From NCBI RefSeq assembly GCF_014235765.1, contig NZ_JACMYH010000001.1, positions 558,001-622,000 of the forward strand: 64,000 bases of DNA, given 5' to 3'. The notes under the pieces are model-generated. The model was not told the origin of the DNA. It did no database searches and saw nothing but the letters and a program-made list of their open reading frames with translations. A program made the translations under genes and the position numbers. Below are positions 20,066 to 28,536 of this stretch, piece by piece. Numbering within the stretch: position 1 is the first letter of the stretch; the number at the start of each line of letters is the position of its first letter. This stretch comes from Pseudomonas baltica. GTDB lineage: Bacteria > Pseudomonadota > Gammaproteobacteria > Pseudomonadales > Pseudomonadaceae.

Positions 20066-21351
20066 GAAAAATCTCCCGCCAGGCAAGCCAGCGCTTTGGG
20101 AAAAAAGTCCACGCTGCCAAAGTTGCCTGACTTGAGCGTCAGCGCAAGCGCATTGGAGCCGCCAAAGGCTACGGTAGCCGGCACGCCAGGATCGATCTGC
20201 CGGCCGATACGCAAGCCTTTGACGCGCAACGCCTGCACCACCGAACCGGAAGTTTCCCCGCCCGCGATGACGAACCGGCGCCAGCCCTTGCCTTGCAGTT
20301 GTGTCGCGACCTCGCCCAGCGCCGCTTCGATCATGGCGCCTGCGTGTTCGGCACCCAACTCCCGTTGCACGGCAGCCACTCGCTCGGGGCTGCTGGTGGC
20401 GTAGATCAGCACCGCTTGGTCACGGTCGGCGAACGCTACAGCCTGGGCTACGACCGGTTCGCCTCGTGCGATTGCAAGTGGGTCGATGCGAAAGGCCGGG
20501 CGACCTGCTTCCAGCCAGGCAGCGACCTGCCCGTTGGTAGCCTTGGAGGTACTGCCTGCCAACACCACGGCACGGCCTTCGATGACCGGCATGGCGGATG
20601 CGTCGCCTGTGCGCAACAGGCCCTGGCGGCGGAAGTTCTCCGGCAGGCCCTGAGCGACGCCCGAGCCGCCGGTGATCAACGCCAGCCCGGCGCAGGCACG
20701 CCCCAGCGTCTGTAGATCGTCGTCACTCACGGCATCGGCAATGGCCACGCGCACGCCTTCGGCTCGCAGTTCGTCCATACGCATGGCCACCGCAGAGGCG
20801 CCCTGCCCAACCACGTCGTAGCGCAGCAGACCCACCGCGCCGGTGGTTTGCTCGTCCAGCACGCGGACCAGGTTGGCATCTTTCATCGGTGTGAGCGGGT
20901 GGTGCTGCATGCCGCATTCATTGAGCAGGCTGTCCTGAACGAACAGATGACCGCGGAACAGGGTGCGGCCGGTCTCCGGGAACGCCGGACAGGCGATGGT
21001 GAAATCGCTGCCGAGGGCTTCCAGGAGTGCCTCGGTGACCGGGCCAATGTTGCCCACTGCGGTCGAATCGAACGTCGAGCAGTATTTGAAGAAGAACTGT
21101 TGGCAGCCACGCTCGCGCAGCCACGCCAGCGCCTGCAACGATTCGGCTACGGCGCTGGCCGCCGACGTGGTACGGGATTTTAGAGCAATGACGATGGCAT
21201 CCGCCTCGGCGAACTCGGCCAGATCACTGTCTGGAACGCCAATCGATTGCACCGTGCGCATGCCGCCGCGCACCAGGATGTTGGCGAGATCGGTAGCACC
21301 GGTGAAGTCGTCGGCAATGCAGCCGAGCAGCGGGCGATGGACAGCGGTCAT
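20062..21351 (-). CDS. otnK: 3-oxo-tetronate kinase (OtnK, DUF1537 four-carbon acid sugar kinase)
   Basis: A 429-residue kinase of the DUF1537 family, which phosphorylates 3-oxo-tetronate or related acid sugars with ATP. The N-terminal domain begins GCIADDFTGATDLANILVRGG, the family's substrate-binding signature. The C-terminal nucleotide domain has TGGSGVAQGLP, VLAGSTSKAT, and GGETSGSVVQAL. ATG 21351 lies nine bases after AGGAG; two upstream ATGs are poorly placed. The stop overlaps the otnC start by four bases. It is divergent from the oxidoreductase at 21593, and the 241-base gap holds operator-like repeats. No ltnD or otnI gene is nearby. Confidence 0.88.
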   Translation of the reverse strand: MTAVHRPLLGCIADDFTGATDLANILVRGGMRTVQSIGVPDSDLAEFAEADAIVIALKSRTTSAASAVAESLQALAWLRERGCQQFFFKYCSTFDSTAVGNIGPVTEALLEALGSDFTIACPAFPETGRTLFRGHLFVQDSLLNECGMQHHPLTPMKDANLVRVLDEQTTGAVGLLRYDVVGQGASAVAMRMDELRAEGVRVAIADAVSDDDLQTLGRACAGLALITGGSGVAQGLPENFRRQGLLRTGDASAMPVIEGRAVVLAGSTSKATNGQVAAWLEAGRPAFRIDPLAIARGEPVVAQAVAFADRDQAVLIYATSSPERVAAVQRELGAEHAGAMIEAALGEVATQLQGKGWRRFVIAGGETSGSVVQALRVKGLRIGRQIDPGVPATVAFGGSNALALTLKSGNFGSVDFFPKALACLAGDFS

Positions 21352-21402
21352 GAGTGGCATCTCCTGCACAGGTCACCGTGGCGGGCACGGCGCATGTTAA
21401 TT

Positions 21403-21434
21403 ATTGGTTCATCTGAGCGATTCAATGACCCAAT
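21403..21434. promoter_or_regulatory. Candidate operator between otnK and the SAF-domain oxidoreductase
   Basis: An inverted repeat with half-sites ATTGGTTCAT (21403-21412) and ATGACCCAAT (21425-21434), matching at nine of ten positions and separated by 12 bases. A nearby direct repeat, CATGTTAATTATTG from 21393, recurs as CATGTTAAATAAATTG near 21467. These sit in the AT-rich divergent promoter region and could bind the cluster's DeoR-type regulator. Binding is inference. Confidence 0.4.
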
Positions 21435-21592
21435 ACTACAAGCGAAAGCAAGCCTAGTGTTAATCCATGTTAAATAAATTGACCTTACTGTGAAAACCGC
21501 ACTATCGTGCTGTCACTCGGGAGCTACGAATCCATAACAAATATTGTTCATCCGGTGGTCGCTGCCGATTTTCCCTTCACCGAGGACGAACC

Positions 21593-22966
21593 ATGAATTT
21601 CGAATTGCTGTTCGCTGCACAAGCCGGCCAGGCCGTACGTTACGCACTCACCGGCGCCAAGGGTGGTTTCTCGCGCACCTTGCTGGCCCAGACGCAGCTG
21701 ATGCCCAACCTGGTCCCCGCCGTTCTGTGCGACCTGGACGTGCCCGGCCTGCATGGGTTGTGCGTCGAACTAGGCTTTGCCGCAGAACAGCTGTACATCT
21801 GCAAGGATGCGGCCGCGGTTGCCAGCGCACCGTCCGATGCCATTGTGCTGGTCGCCGACGTCGCCCTGCTGCAGGCTGCCCGCTACGACATCCTGGTGGA
21901 AGCCACCGGCAACCCTGCGATTGGCTACCAGGTCGCCCGGCGCGCCATCGAGGACGGTCGTCACGTCGCCATGGTCAGCAAGGAAGTGGACTCTGTTGCG
22001 GGTATCGCCCTGTCCCGCCTTGCCGCACAACACGATGTGGTCTACACCACCGCCGACGGCGATCAGCCGGCCAACCTGATCGGCTGGGTCAGCTGGGCGC
22101 GTGTGCTCAAGCTGGACATCGTCGCGGCGGGCAAGTCCAGTGAATACGATCTGGTGTTCAACCCCGAGGACGGCAGCATCACCCAGCTTGATACCACCAT
22201 TTCCGCGCCAGCCATGGGCGAATTGCTGCGCCTGGGCGATGACATTCCAGCCACCCTTGCAGCACGCCGCGCCGCCTTGAATGGCCTGAAGACGTCCGCC
22301 ACCGCTGACTATTGCGAAATGTCGGTGGTGGCTACCAACACCGGCCTGGTGCCGGACGTGGAACTGCTGCACTACCCGATTGCTCGTACCAGCGAACTGG
22401 CCGACATCTACGCCTTGCGTGAAGACGGTGGTGTGCTGGGTCGCAGCGGCGTGATCGAGGTGTTCAACGTGCTGCGTCTACCCGACGAGGCGAGCTTTGC
22501 CGGGGGTGTGTTCGTGATCATCCGCACCCACGACAAACCGACCTGGGAATTGCTCGCGCAGAAAGGCCACGTGGTCAGCCGCAACGGACGCTACGCCTGC
22601 CTGTACCTGCCCTACCACTTCATGGGTGTGGAAACGCCGATCACCCTGCTCAACGCCGTGCTGCACAAACGTGCGTCGGGCACCGACAAACCGAGCCAGT
22701 CGACCATTCTGGCCGGACGCGCCACGATCGATATCGCTGCAGGCACCGTGCTGAAAATGGGTGGCCACCACCACGATGTCACCGGTGTGCAGGCCGTGCT
22801 GATCGGGCGTTCGGATGCCCCCGACGATATCGCTCCGTTGTACCTGGCAGCCCACGCAACCGCCACGCGGGACATCAAAGCTGGCGAGTTGCTGCTGATG
22901 GGTGACATCGAGCAGTACAACGATGAATTGCACCGCGCCTGGCAGACCGGCCTGCAATCGGCCTGA
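21593..22966 (+). CDS. SAF-domain NAD(P)-dependent oxidoreductase (homoserine dehydrogenase-like), unassigned
   Basis: A 457-residue protein. Residues about 15-170 form a Rossmann-like domain (YALTGAKGGFSRTLL, then DILVEATGNPAIGYQ and HVAMVSKEVDS), resembling the nucleotide domain of homoserine dehydrogenase. The middle lacks the homoserine dehydrogenase catalytic pattern as I know it. Residues about 370-435 look like a SAF domain (ATIDIAAGTVLKMGG, ATRDIKAGELLLMGD), as in sialate synthase and FlgA. It probably oxidises the sugar acid brought in by the GntP permease for OtnK and OtnC; substrate unknown. ATG 21593 is 10 bases after GAGGACG. It leads a plus-strand operon with the permease and regulator. 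Confidence 0.65.
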   Translation: MNFELLFAAQAGQAVRYALTGAKGGFSRTLLAQTQLMPNLVPAVLCDLDVPGLHGLCVELGFAAEQLYICKDAAAVASAPSDAIVLVADVALLQAARYDILVEATGNPAIGYQVARRAIEDGRHVAMVSKEVDSVAGIALSRLAAQHDVVYTTADGDQPANLIGWVSWARVLKLDIVAAGKSSEYDLVFNPEDGSITQLDTTISAPAMGELLRLGDDIPATLAARRAALNGLKTSATADYCEMSVVATNTGLVPDVELLHYPIARTSELADIYALREDGGVLGRSGVIEVFNVLRLPDEASFAGGVFVIIRTHDKPTWELLAQKGHVVSRNGRYACLYLPYHFMGVETPITLLNAVLHKRASGTDKPSQSTILAGRATIDIAAGTVLKMGGHHHDVTGVQAVLIGRSDAPDDIAPLYLAAHATATRDIKAGELLLMGDIEQYNDELHRAWQTGLQSA

Positions 22967-22975
22967 TCGCACAGC

Positions 22976-23012
22976 GGCTTTCAGCCGATACCGGTGCCCG
23001 ACACGGGCACCG
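22976..23012 (+). other. Two intergenic hairpins before the GntP permease gene
   Basis: CGGCT-TTC-AGCCG (22976-22988) and CGGTGCCC-GACAC-GGGCACCG (22992-23012) lie between the oxidoreductase and permease genes. There is no T-run. They may act as an attenuator or an RNA-processing site that sets relative expression. Confidence 0.35.
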
Positions 23013-23040
23013 ACGTCCACTTCACAGGTTCCATAAAAAC

Positions 23041-24390
23041 ATGAATAGCGAACTGCTGATTTTCGCGATGGCCGCCGGCGCCATCGTGGTGTTGATCCTG
23101 CTCATCACCAAGCTCAAGCTCAACCCGTTCCTGGCCCTGACCCTTACCGCGATCGGCCTTGGCCTGCTCAGTGGTGCGGGCGCCGGCGAGACCATCGACA
23201 GCTTCGCCAAGGGCTTCGGCTCGGCGCTGGCCAAGACCGGCCCGGTGATCGGCCTGGGTACGCTGCTGGGCGGTATCCTGCTGGGCTCGGGCGGCGCCGA
23301 CCGCATCGCCAATGCCTTTATCGGCCAGCGTCCGGTGCAGTACGCGCCCTGGGCGATCTGCGCCGCCGCCTTGCTGATCGGCATGCCGCACCTGTTCGAC
23401 GTCAGCTTCATCATGCTGGCCCCGCTGGTCTATACGGTGGCAAAACGCACCAATAGCCATCTGCTTTACATAGGTCTGCCCCTGGCCGCCGGCCTGTATG
23501 TGTCTCACGGTCTGCTGCCGCCGCACCCGGCCCCGACGCTGGCGGTCGCAGCGTTCCATGCCAATACCGGACTGACCATCTTTTATGGCCTGCTGATCGC
23601 CGTGCCGACCGCGATCATCTGCGGCCCGATCTTCACCCGCCTGATCAGCCCCTGGTTCGGCCCGGCGCCCGACCTCAGCGCAGGCCCAGTGGGCGCGCGG
23701 GAAGTCAGCCCGGATCAAAACCAGGTGTCGCTGCTGTCATCGATCATCGCCGTGCTGCTGCCGCCCGGCCTGATGCTGGTCGGCACCCTGGGCTTGGCCT
23801 TCAGCGTCAAGGGCTCGATGGCCTACGGGGTATTCAACGCCCTGAACAACCCGATCCTGTCGTTGTTGATCGCGGTCATCTTTGCCTTCTTCGCCTTGGG
23901 CCTGCGCGCCGGGTTCAACCTGGGCCAGGTGCAGAAGATGGCCAGCCAGGGCCTGGCACCGCTGGGCGCGATCGTGATGATTCTGGGCGCTGGCGGTGGC
24001 TTCAAGGAAATGCTCACTACCATTCACCTAGATGCACTGATCACTCACCATGCTTCTGGCTGGGCGGTCAATCCGCTGATTTTAAGCTGGGGCATTGCGG
24101 CGCTACTGCGCATCTGCGTCGGTTCTGCGACAGTCGCCACCGTCGCTGCCACCGGGATCGTCGCGCCCCTGGCACTGGCCTATCCGGGCCTGTCACCGGA
24201 GCTGTTGGTACTGGCCACCGCCTCGGGTGCCGTGATGCTCTCCCACGTCAATGACTCGGGTTTCTGGCTGTTCAAGGAGTACTTCCAACTCAGTGTGGCT
24301 CAGACCTTCCGCACCTGGACCCTGATGCTGTGCCTGCAATCGGTGATCGGTTTGATCGGCGTTCTATTGATCGAGGCGGTGATTCGCTAA
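23041..24390 (+). CDS. GntP family sugar-acid:proton symporter
   Basis: A 449-residue inner membrane permease with about 12 hydrophobic segments. GntP family signatures are visible: LKLNPFLALTLTAIGLGLLSG near the start, GLGTLLGGILLGSGGADRIA near residue 70, SHGLLPPHPAP near residue 155, and the C-terminal VMLSHVNDSGFWLFKEYF. Members import gluconate, glycerate, idonate and related acids with protons. Placement between a dehydrogenase and a DeoR regulator, next to otnK-otnC, points to a four-carbon acid sugar as substrate; that is inference. Confidence 0.88.
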   Translation: MNSELLIFAMAAGAIVVLILLITKLKLNPFLALTLTAIGLGLLSGAGAGETIDSFAKGFGSALAKTGPVIGLGTLLGGILLGSGGADRIANAFIGQRPVQYAPWAICAAALLIGMPHLFDVSFIMLAPLVYTVAKRTNSHLLYIGLPLAAGLYVSHGLLPPHPAPTLAVAAFHANTGLTIFYGLLIAVPTAIICGPIFTRLISPWFGPAPDLSAGPVGAREVSPDQNQVSLLSSIIAVLLPPGLMLVGTLGLAFSVKGSMAYGVFNALNNPILSLLIAVIFAFFALGLRAGFNLGQVQKMASQGLAPLGAIVMILGAGGGFKEMLTTIHLDALITHHASGWAVNPLILSWGIAALLRICVGSATVATVAATGIVAPLALAYPGLSPELLVLATASGAVMLSHVNDSGFWLFKEYFQLSVAQTFRTWTLMLCLQSVIGLIGVLLIEAVIR

Positions 24391-24431
24391 GATGGCCGCC
24401 TGACCATCTGCCTGCACGCCCCGGAGCCTGA

Positions 24432-25241
24432 ATGCCCACCGACGAGGACCTCGCCATCACTGGCGCCGCACCGATGATTCCCGACCAGCGCCGGGAACAG
24501 ATCCTGCGCCAGTTGCGCAAGCACCAGGTGCTCAGCGTGCACCAACTGACGGAAATGTTCGATTGCTCGCACATGACCGTGCGCCGCGATATCAGTGTGT
24601 TGGAGCAGGAAGGCCGCGCCTACTCGGTGCCCGGTGGCGTGCGCATTGCCAGCCAGTTGCACAGCGAACCCAGCCATCAGTCCAAGGCGGTCGCCGAGCA
24701 GCCGCAGAAACAGGCGATGGCAAGGCTCGCCGCAGGTTTGTTACACGATGACATGACGGTGTATCTGGATGCTGGCACCAGCACACTGGAGGTTGTTCCG
24801 CATATCGCGGCCCTCTCGGGCATGACCGTGGTGACCAACGACTTCGGCATCGTTCATGCTCTGGCCGAAGCGCTGCATGTGGACGTGATTCACACCGGCG
24901 GGCTGCTCGACCATCCTAACCGCTCGTGCGTGGGTGGTTTGGCAGTGGCCACATTGCGCCAGCTGGCGACCGATATTGCATTCATGTCCACCAGTTCCTG
25001 GGACCTGCAACGGGGCATCACCACGCCTTCGGCGCTCAAGGTCGAGGTCAAGCAGGTGGCGATGCAGTCGGCGTCTCAGCGGGTGCTCATCACCAGCAGT
25101 TCCAAATACGGTACGTTCGGGATGTACAAGATCGCCGGGCTCGAGCAGTTCGATGTGGTCATCAGCGACAGCGAGTTGACTGACGTGGCCGCCGAGGCGA
25201 TCCGCAAGCTGGGTGTGGAAGTACTGTTAGCTCAAGAGTGA
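24432..25241 (+). CDS. DeoR/GlpR family transcriptional regulator
   Basis: A 269-residue repressor-type protein. The N-terminal helix-turn-helix spans about residues 30-70 (VLSVHQLTEMFDCSHMTVRR, then DISVLEQEGRAYSVPGG). The C-terminal DeoR sensor domain, which binds phosphorylated sugars in relatives, starts near residue 95 and contains YLDAGTSTLEVVPHI and the later TTPSALKVEVKQVAM. The ATG at 24432 follows GGAG; an internal ATG at 24474 is a plausible shorter start. As last gene of the cluster it probably controls both the oxidoreductase-permease and the otnKC units. Confidence 0.88.
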   Translation: MPTDEDLAITGAAPMIPDQRREQILRQLRKHQVLSVHQLTEMFDCSHMTVRRDISVLEQEGRAYSVPGGVRIASQLHSEPSHQSKAVAEQPQKQAMARLAAGLLHDDMTVYLDAGTSTLEVVPHIAALSGMTVVTNDFGIVHALAEALHVDVIHTGGLLDHPNRSCVGGLAVATLRQLATDIAFMSTSSWDLQRGITTPSALKVEVKQVAMQSASQRVLITSSSKYGTFGMYKIAGLEQFDVVISDSELTDVAAEAIRKLGVEVLLAQE

Positions 25242-25315
25242 CGATACGGGTAGATGGAACTCCACTGCCTGATAGCGGCCACAATTGCACACAATTCCTG
25301 GGGGAAGTACCTGCC

Positions 25316-25747
25316 ATGAACGACACCTTCGATCTGAACCGCTTCATCGACGCCCAACGCGTGGTGTACTCCGATGTCCTCGAAGAATTGCGCAGCGGCC
25401 GCAAGCGCACTCACTGGATGTGGTTCGTCTTTCCCCAACTGGCCGGCCTGGGGCGGAGCGAGACGGCGCGTTTCTACGCGATCAGCGGCGCTGCCGAAGC
25501 AGTGGCCTATCTGCACGATCCGTTACTGGGCGCTCGGCTTCTGGAGTGCACACGGACCGTGCTCGAGCATTCGGGCAAGAGCGTGACAGCCATGTTCGGC
25601 AGTCCCGATGATATGAAACTGCGTTCATGCATGACCTTGTTTGCCAGCGTCGCACCTGAGCAGGTGTGCTTCCAGCAAGTGCTCGACCGGTTCTTCAATG
25701 GTGAGCCCGACGAGAAAACCGTTGCGTTGCTGGAACAGCCCCTGTAG
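25316..25747 (+). CDS. DUF1810 family protein
   Basis: A 143-residue protein with DUF1810 features: FDLNRFIDAQ at the start, SGRKRTHWMWFVFPQLAGLG near residue 28, a central YAISGAAEAVAYLHDPLLG, and CMTLFASVAPEQ. The family is widespread in bacteria and its function is unknown to me. ATG 25316 follows GGGGGAAG; the frame is open upstream to 25238 but lacks family sequence there. A REP-like repeat cluster starts on its stop codon. Confidence 0.82.
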   Translation: MNDTFDLNRFIDAQRVVYSDVLEELRSGRKRTHWMWFVFPQLAGLGRSETARFYAISGAAEAVAYLHDPLLGARLLECTRTVLEHSGKSVTAMFGSPDDMKLRSCMTLFASVAPEQVCFQQVLDRFFNGEPDEKTVALLEQPL

Positions 25748-25980
25748 CAGCGGCGCAAGCCGCGTCACCGGCCAGTGCGGTGTGCCTGACGCAACGCGGC
25801 GAACCCGGACGCGGCTTGCGCCGCTGCTACAGGGATTCGTGCAAGCTGCGCCACCGGCGAGGCGGTGTGCCTGACGCAGCGCGGCGAACCGGGACGCGGC
25901 TTGCGCCGCTGCTACAGGGATTCGTGCAAGCCGCGCCATCTGCGATGACGCGGCTTGCGTTGTGGTTGTAGCAGCGTCGC
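25744..25980. repeat. REP-like cluster with an 85-base tandem unit
   Basis: An inverted pair GTAGCAGCGGCGCAAGCCGC / GCGGCTTGCGCCGCTGCTAC (arms near 25744 and 25811) is followed by a near-exact second copy. The 77-base block at 25777-25853 recurs at 25862-25938 with three substitutions, giving a period of 85. A decayed third arm ends near 25980. The same family appears at 53770-53823. The first arm overlaps the stop codon of the DUF1810 gene. Confidence 0.85.
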
Positions 25981-26077
25981 GTTGTGTCGAAGAGTTGCAA
26001 ACAATCGATAGCCTGCTTTGCTTTAACCAACGTTCCCTGTCCGAGGGGACCCCAAGCGCACGCCTGCGAACGAGCCC

Positions 26078-27259
26078 ATGACCGAGTCTGCCCACCCTAC
26101 CCCTTCGTCGTCCATCAACCTGCAAATCATCTCCATCGTCTTCTACACCTTCATTGCCTTCATCTCCATCGGGCTGCCGATTGCCGTGTTGCCGGGCTAC
26201 GTTCACGATCAGCTGGGCTTCAGCGCCGTAGCGGCTGGCGTGGTGATCGGCGCGCAGTACCTGGCCACCCTGCTCAGCCGTCCGAGTGCCGGGCGTATGG
26301 CCGATGCCCTGGGCACCAAACGCACCATTGTCTACGGCTTGATCGGTATCGGTATCAGCGGCGCGCTGACCTTCGTATCCGTGTTCCTGCACAGCGTGCC
26401 GCAGTGGAGCCTGGGGGTGCTGATCGCCGGGCGTGTGGTCCTCGGCCTGTCCCAGGGTGCGATCGGCGTGGGTACCAGCAGCTGGGGCATCAGCCGCGTC
26501 GGCGCCGAGCACATGGCCAAGGTGATTTCCTGGAATGGCATCGCCTCCTATGGCGCAATCGCCATCGGCGCGCCCCTGGGCGTGCTGATGGTGGGGTTCG
26601 CCGGCTTCTGGACCTTGGGCATCGCCCTGATGCTATTGAGCGCGCTGGCGCTGTGGATGATCCACGATACGCCTGCCGCGCCCGTGGTGCGTGGCGAACG
26701 CATGCCGTTCTGGGCGGCCTTCGGCCGGGTCGCACCACACGGGATGAGCCTGATGCTGGCGTCGATCGGCTACGGCACCCTCACCACGTTCATCACCCTC
26801 TACTACGTGGAACGCGGCTGGGAAGGCGCGGCCTGGTGCCTGACCGCCTTCGGCATCAGCTTCATCGCGGCGCGCCTGGTGTTCATCAACAGCATCAATC
26901 ACCTGGGCGGCTCGACGGTGGCCATGGCCTGTATCGCCACGGAGGTGGTCGGGTTGAGCCTGCTCTGGCTGGCGCCCTCGCCGACCTTCACGCTCGCGGG
27001 TGCAGCGCTGGCCGGCTTGGGGTTGTCGCTGGTCTATCCAGCGCTGGGGGTGCTGGCCATCCACAAGGTACCGGGCACCAGCCGCGGTGCAGGCTTGAGC
27101 GCCTTCGCGGTGTTCTTCGATCTGGCCCTGGCGATTGCCGGACCGGTGATGGGCGCAGTAGCGGCCGGATTCGGCTATGGATCGATTTTCGCTCTGGCCG
27201 CCGGGCTGTCCCTCGCGGCACTGGGGCTCACTGCGTGGCTGTCGCGCCAGGATCAGTGA
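26078..27259 (+). CDS. MFS transporter (YhhS/YfcJ-like)
   Basis: A 393-residue major facilitator with 12 predicted membrane helices, the first at about residues 15-38. The loop between helices 2 and 3 carries the family's conserved pattern (SRPSAGRMADALGTKR). Overall it resembles the YhhS/YfcJ group of putative arabinose-efflux-like exporters; the substrate is unknown. The stop overlaps the stop of the convergent hydrolase gene by seven bases. Confidence 0.82.
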   Translation: MTESAHPTPSSSINLQIISIVFYTFIAFISIGLPIAVLPGYVHDQLGFSAVAAGVVIGAQYLATLLSRPSAGRMADALGTKRTIVYGLIGIGISGALTFVSVFLHSVPQWSLGVLIAGRVVLGLSQGAIGVGTSSWGISRVGAEHMAKVISWNGIASYGAIAIGAPLGVLMVGFAGFWTLGIALMLLSALALWMIHDTPAAPVVRGERMPFWAAFGRVAPHGMSLMLASIGYGTLTTFITLYYVERGWEGAAWCLTAFGISFIAARLVFINSINHLGGSTVAMACIATEVVGLSLLWLAPSPTFTLAGAALAGLGLSLVYPALGVLAIHKVPGTSRGAGLSAFAVFFDLALAIAGPVMGAVAAGFGYGSIFALAAGLSLAALGLTAWLSRQDQ

Positions 27260-28290
27260 TCGGCGGTCTGCAGGCCCGCGCGTGAAGGCCGACCCAGGGT
27301 GTGCGTGAAGAACTTGCCGGCTTCGTGGATCAGGTCGCGGTGGATACCTTCACGGTCCACGCCGTCGGCATCGGTACACAGGGCCGGCGAGGAGTCGCGT
27401 TGCTCGTCCGTGCATGGCGCCATGAAAACAAAGTGACCGGCGCCGGGGAGCAGTCGATAGTCCGTGTTTCCCGGCAGCTTGCGCGCCAGCGCCTCGGCAT
27501 TCTTGTCGATGGCCACCAGTTGATCGTTATCGCCGCTGTAGATCAGGGTTGGCAAATGGACTTCAGCCAGGGTCTGGCGACCGAACATCAGGCTCAACGG
27601 CGCCATCAACAACAGCGCGCGTACCCGTGGGTCGGCTTCGGGGTTCAGGTCGTCGCGGTCGGCTTCCAGTTCACCACGGGTCTGGCAGGCATCGGCGTCG
27701 TAGGGCCGCTCTTCGCAGTACTTGCGCAAGCGCTGCAGGTCGGGGCGCGCGCCGGAGAGGATCAATGCCGTCTCGCCACCTGCGGAATAGCCGATCACCC
27801 CAACTGCGTTGGCATTGACGAAAGGCGACAACATCGAATCGCCCAACGCTGCGGTGATCGCCTGGGAGATCTGCAGTGGCCGCCCGTACAGATTGCTGAG
27901 CTTGCCCAAACGGCTGTGATCCTGGGCGTTGTCACCCGGATGGACCACCGCCACCACCACGAAGCCCTTGCGCGTCAGTGCAGTGATCAGATCGTGCAAG
28001 GCCAAGGGGGTGCCGGTGTTGCCGTGGGACAGCATCAGCAGCGGGAAGCGACCGATGGCGATCGGGGCATCCTGCTGCGCGTCGATGCTGTAGCCGCCCA
28101 ATCGGGCCGGATGCGTACGTCCCTGGGTGGGGTAGAAGGCATAGGCTTGCATGGGCTGGTCGTCGAGCGGGTCGTTGAAGGTCAGCAGGTGATAACCCAC
28201 GTTCCAGCGGACATGGGGAAGCGCTTGAGCCTGCACCGAAAACAGGCTCAACAGCAGCAGAAAAACCAATACTGCACAACGACGGACCAT
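27253..28290 (-). CDS. Exported alpha/beta hydrolase (dienelactone hydrolase / PAF-acetylhydrolase-like)
   Basis: A 345-residue protein with a signal peptide at about residues 1-24 (VLVFLLLLSLFSVQAQA). The hydrolase fold shows the oxyanion region LMLSHGNTG, the nucleophile elbow GYSAGG with the catalytic Ser, and a late GAGHFVFMAP carrying the likely catalytic His. A Cys-containing insert (KYCEERPYDADACQ) suggests a disulfide, fitting periplasmic location. The substrate is unknown. ATG 28290 follows AAGGAAGAG; the frame is open 45 bases further upstream but the signal peptide begins here. Confidence 0.8.
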   Translation of the reverse strand: MVRRCAVLVFLLLLSLFSVQAQALPHVRWNVGYHLLTFNDPLDDQPMQAYAFYPTQGRTHPARLGGYSIDAQQDAPIAIGRFPLLMLSHGNTGTPLALHDLITALTRKGFVVVAVVHPGDNAQDHSRLGKLSNLYGRPLQISQAITAALGDSMLSPFVNANAVGVIGYSAGGETALILSGARPDLQRLRKYCEERPYDADACQTRGELEADRDDLNPEADPRVRALLLMAPLSLMFGRQTLAEVHLPTLIYSGDNDQLVAIDKNAEALARKLPGNTDYRLLPGAGHFVFMAPCTDEQRDSSPALCTDADGVDREGIHRDLIHEAGKFFTHTLGRPSRAGLQTADH

Positions 28291-28536
28291 CGCGGCGCTC
28301 TTCCTTGGCAAAACCTCGGGGGTAGGTTCTGACACAGCATAGGATGGGCCAAGTCACACGCCGGTTCCGTGAAATATTACGCAGGCGCGGCTGAAAACCC
28401 TCCACTGACCGCAACCAGGGTCTGATCGGCTGAACCCTCGTCCGCGGTCCGGCTCTATGAAGGTGCCCCTGAATTGTTGCCGGCCACTGCTCCCAGAGCC
28501 TTGGCTGCGCTTCGCCCCCATGAAAAGGATTCCAGC

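Noticed and set aside
25744..25980. Short repeats that could be read as a CRISPR remnant
   Set aside because: The units are long inverted repeats with an 85-base period, without uniform direct repeats and unique spacers, and no cas gene is nearby.
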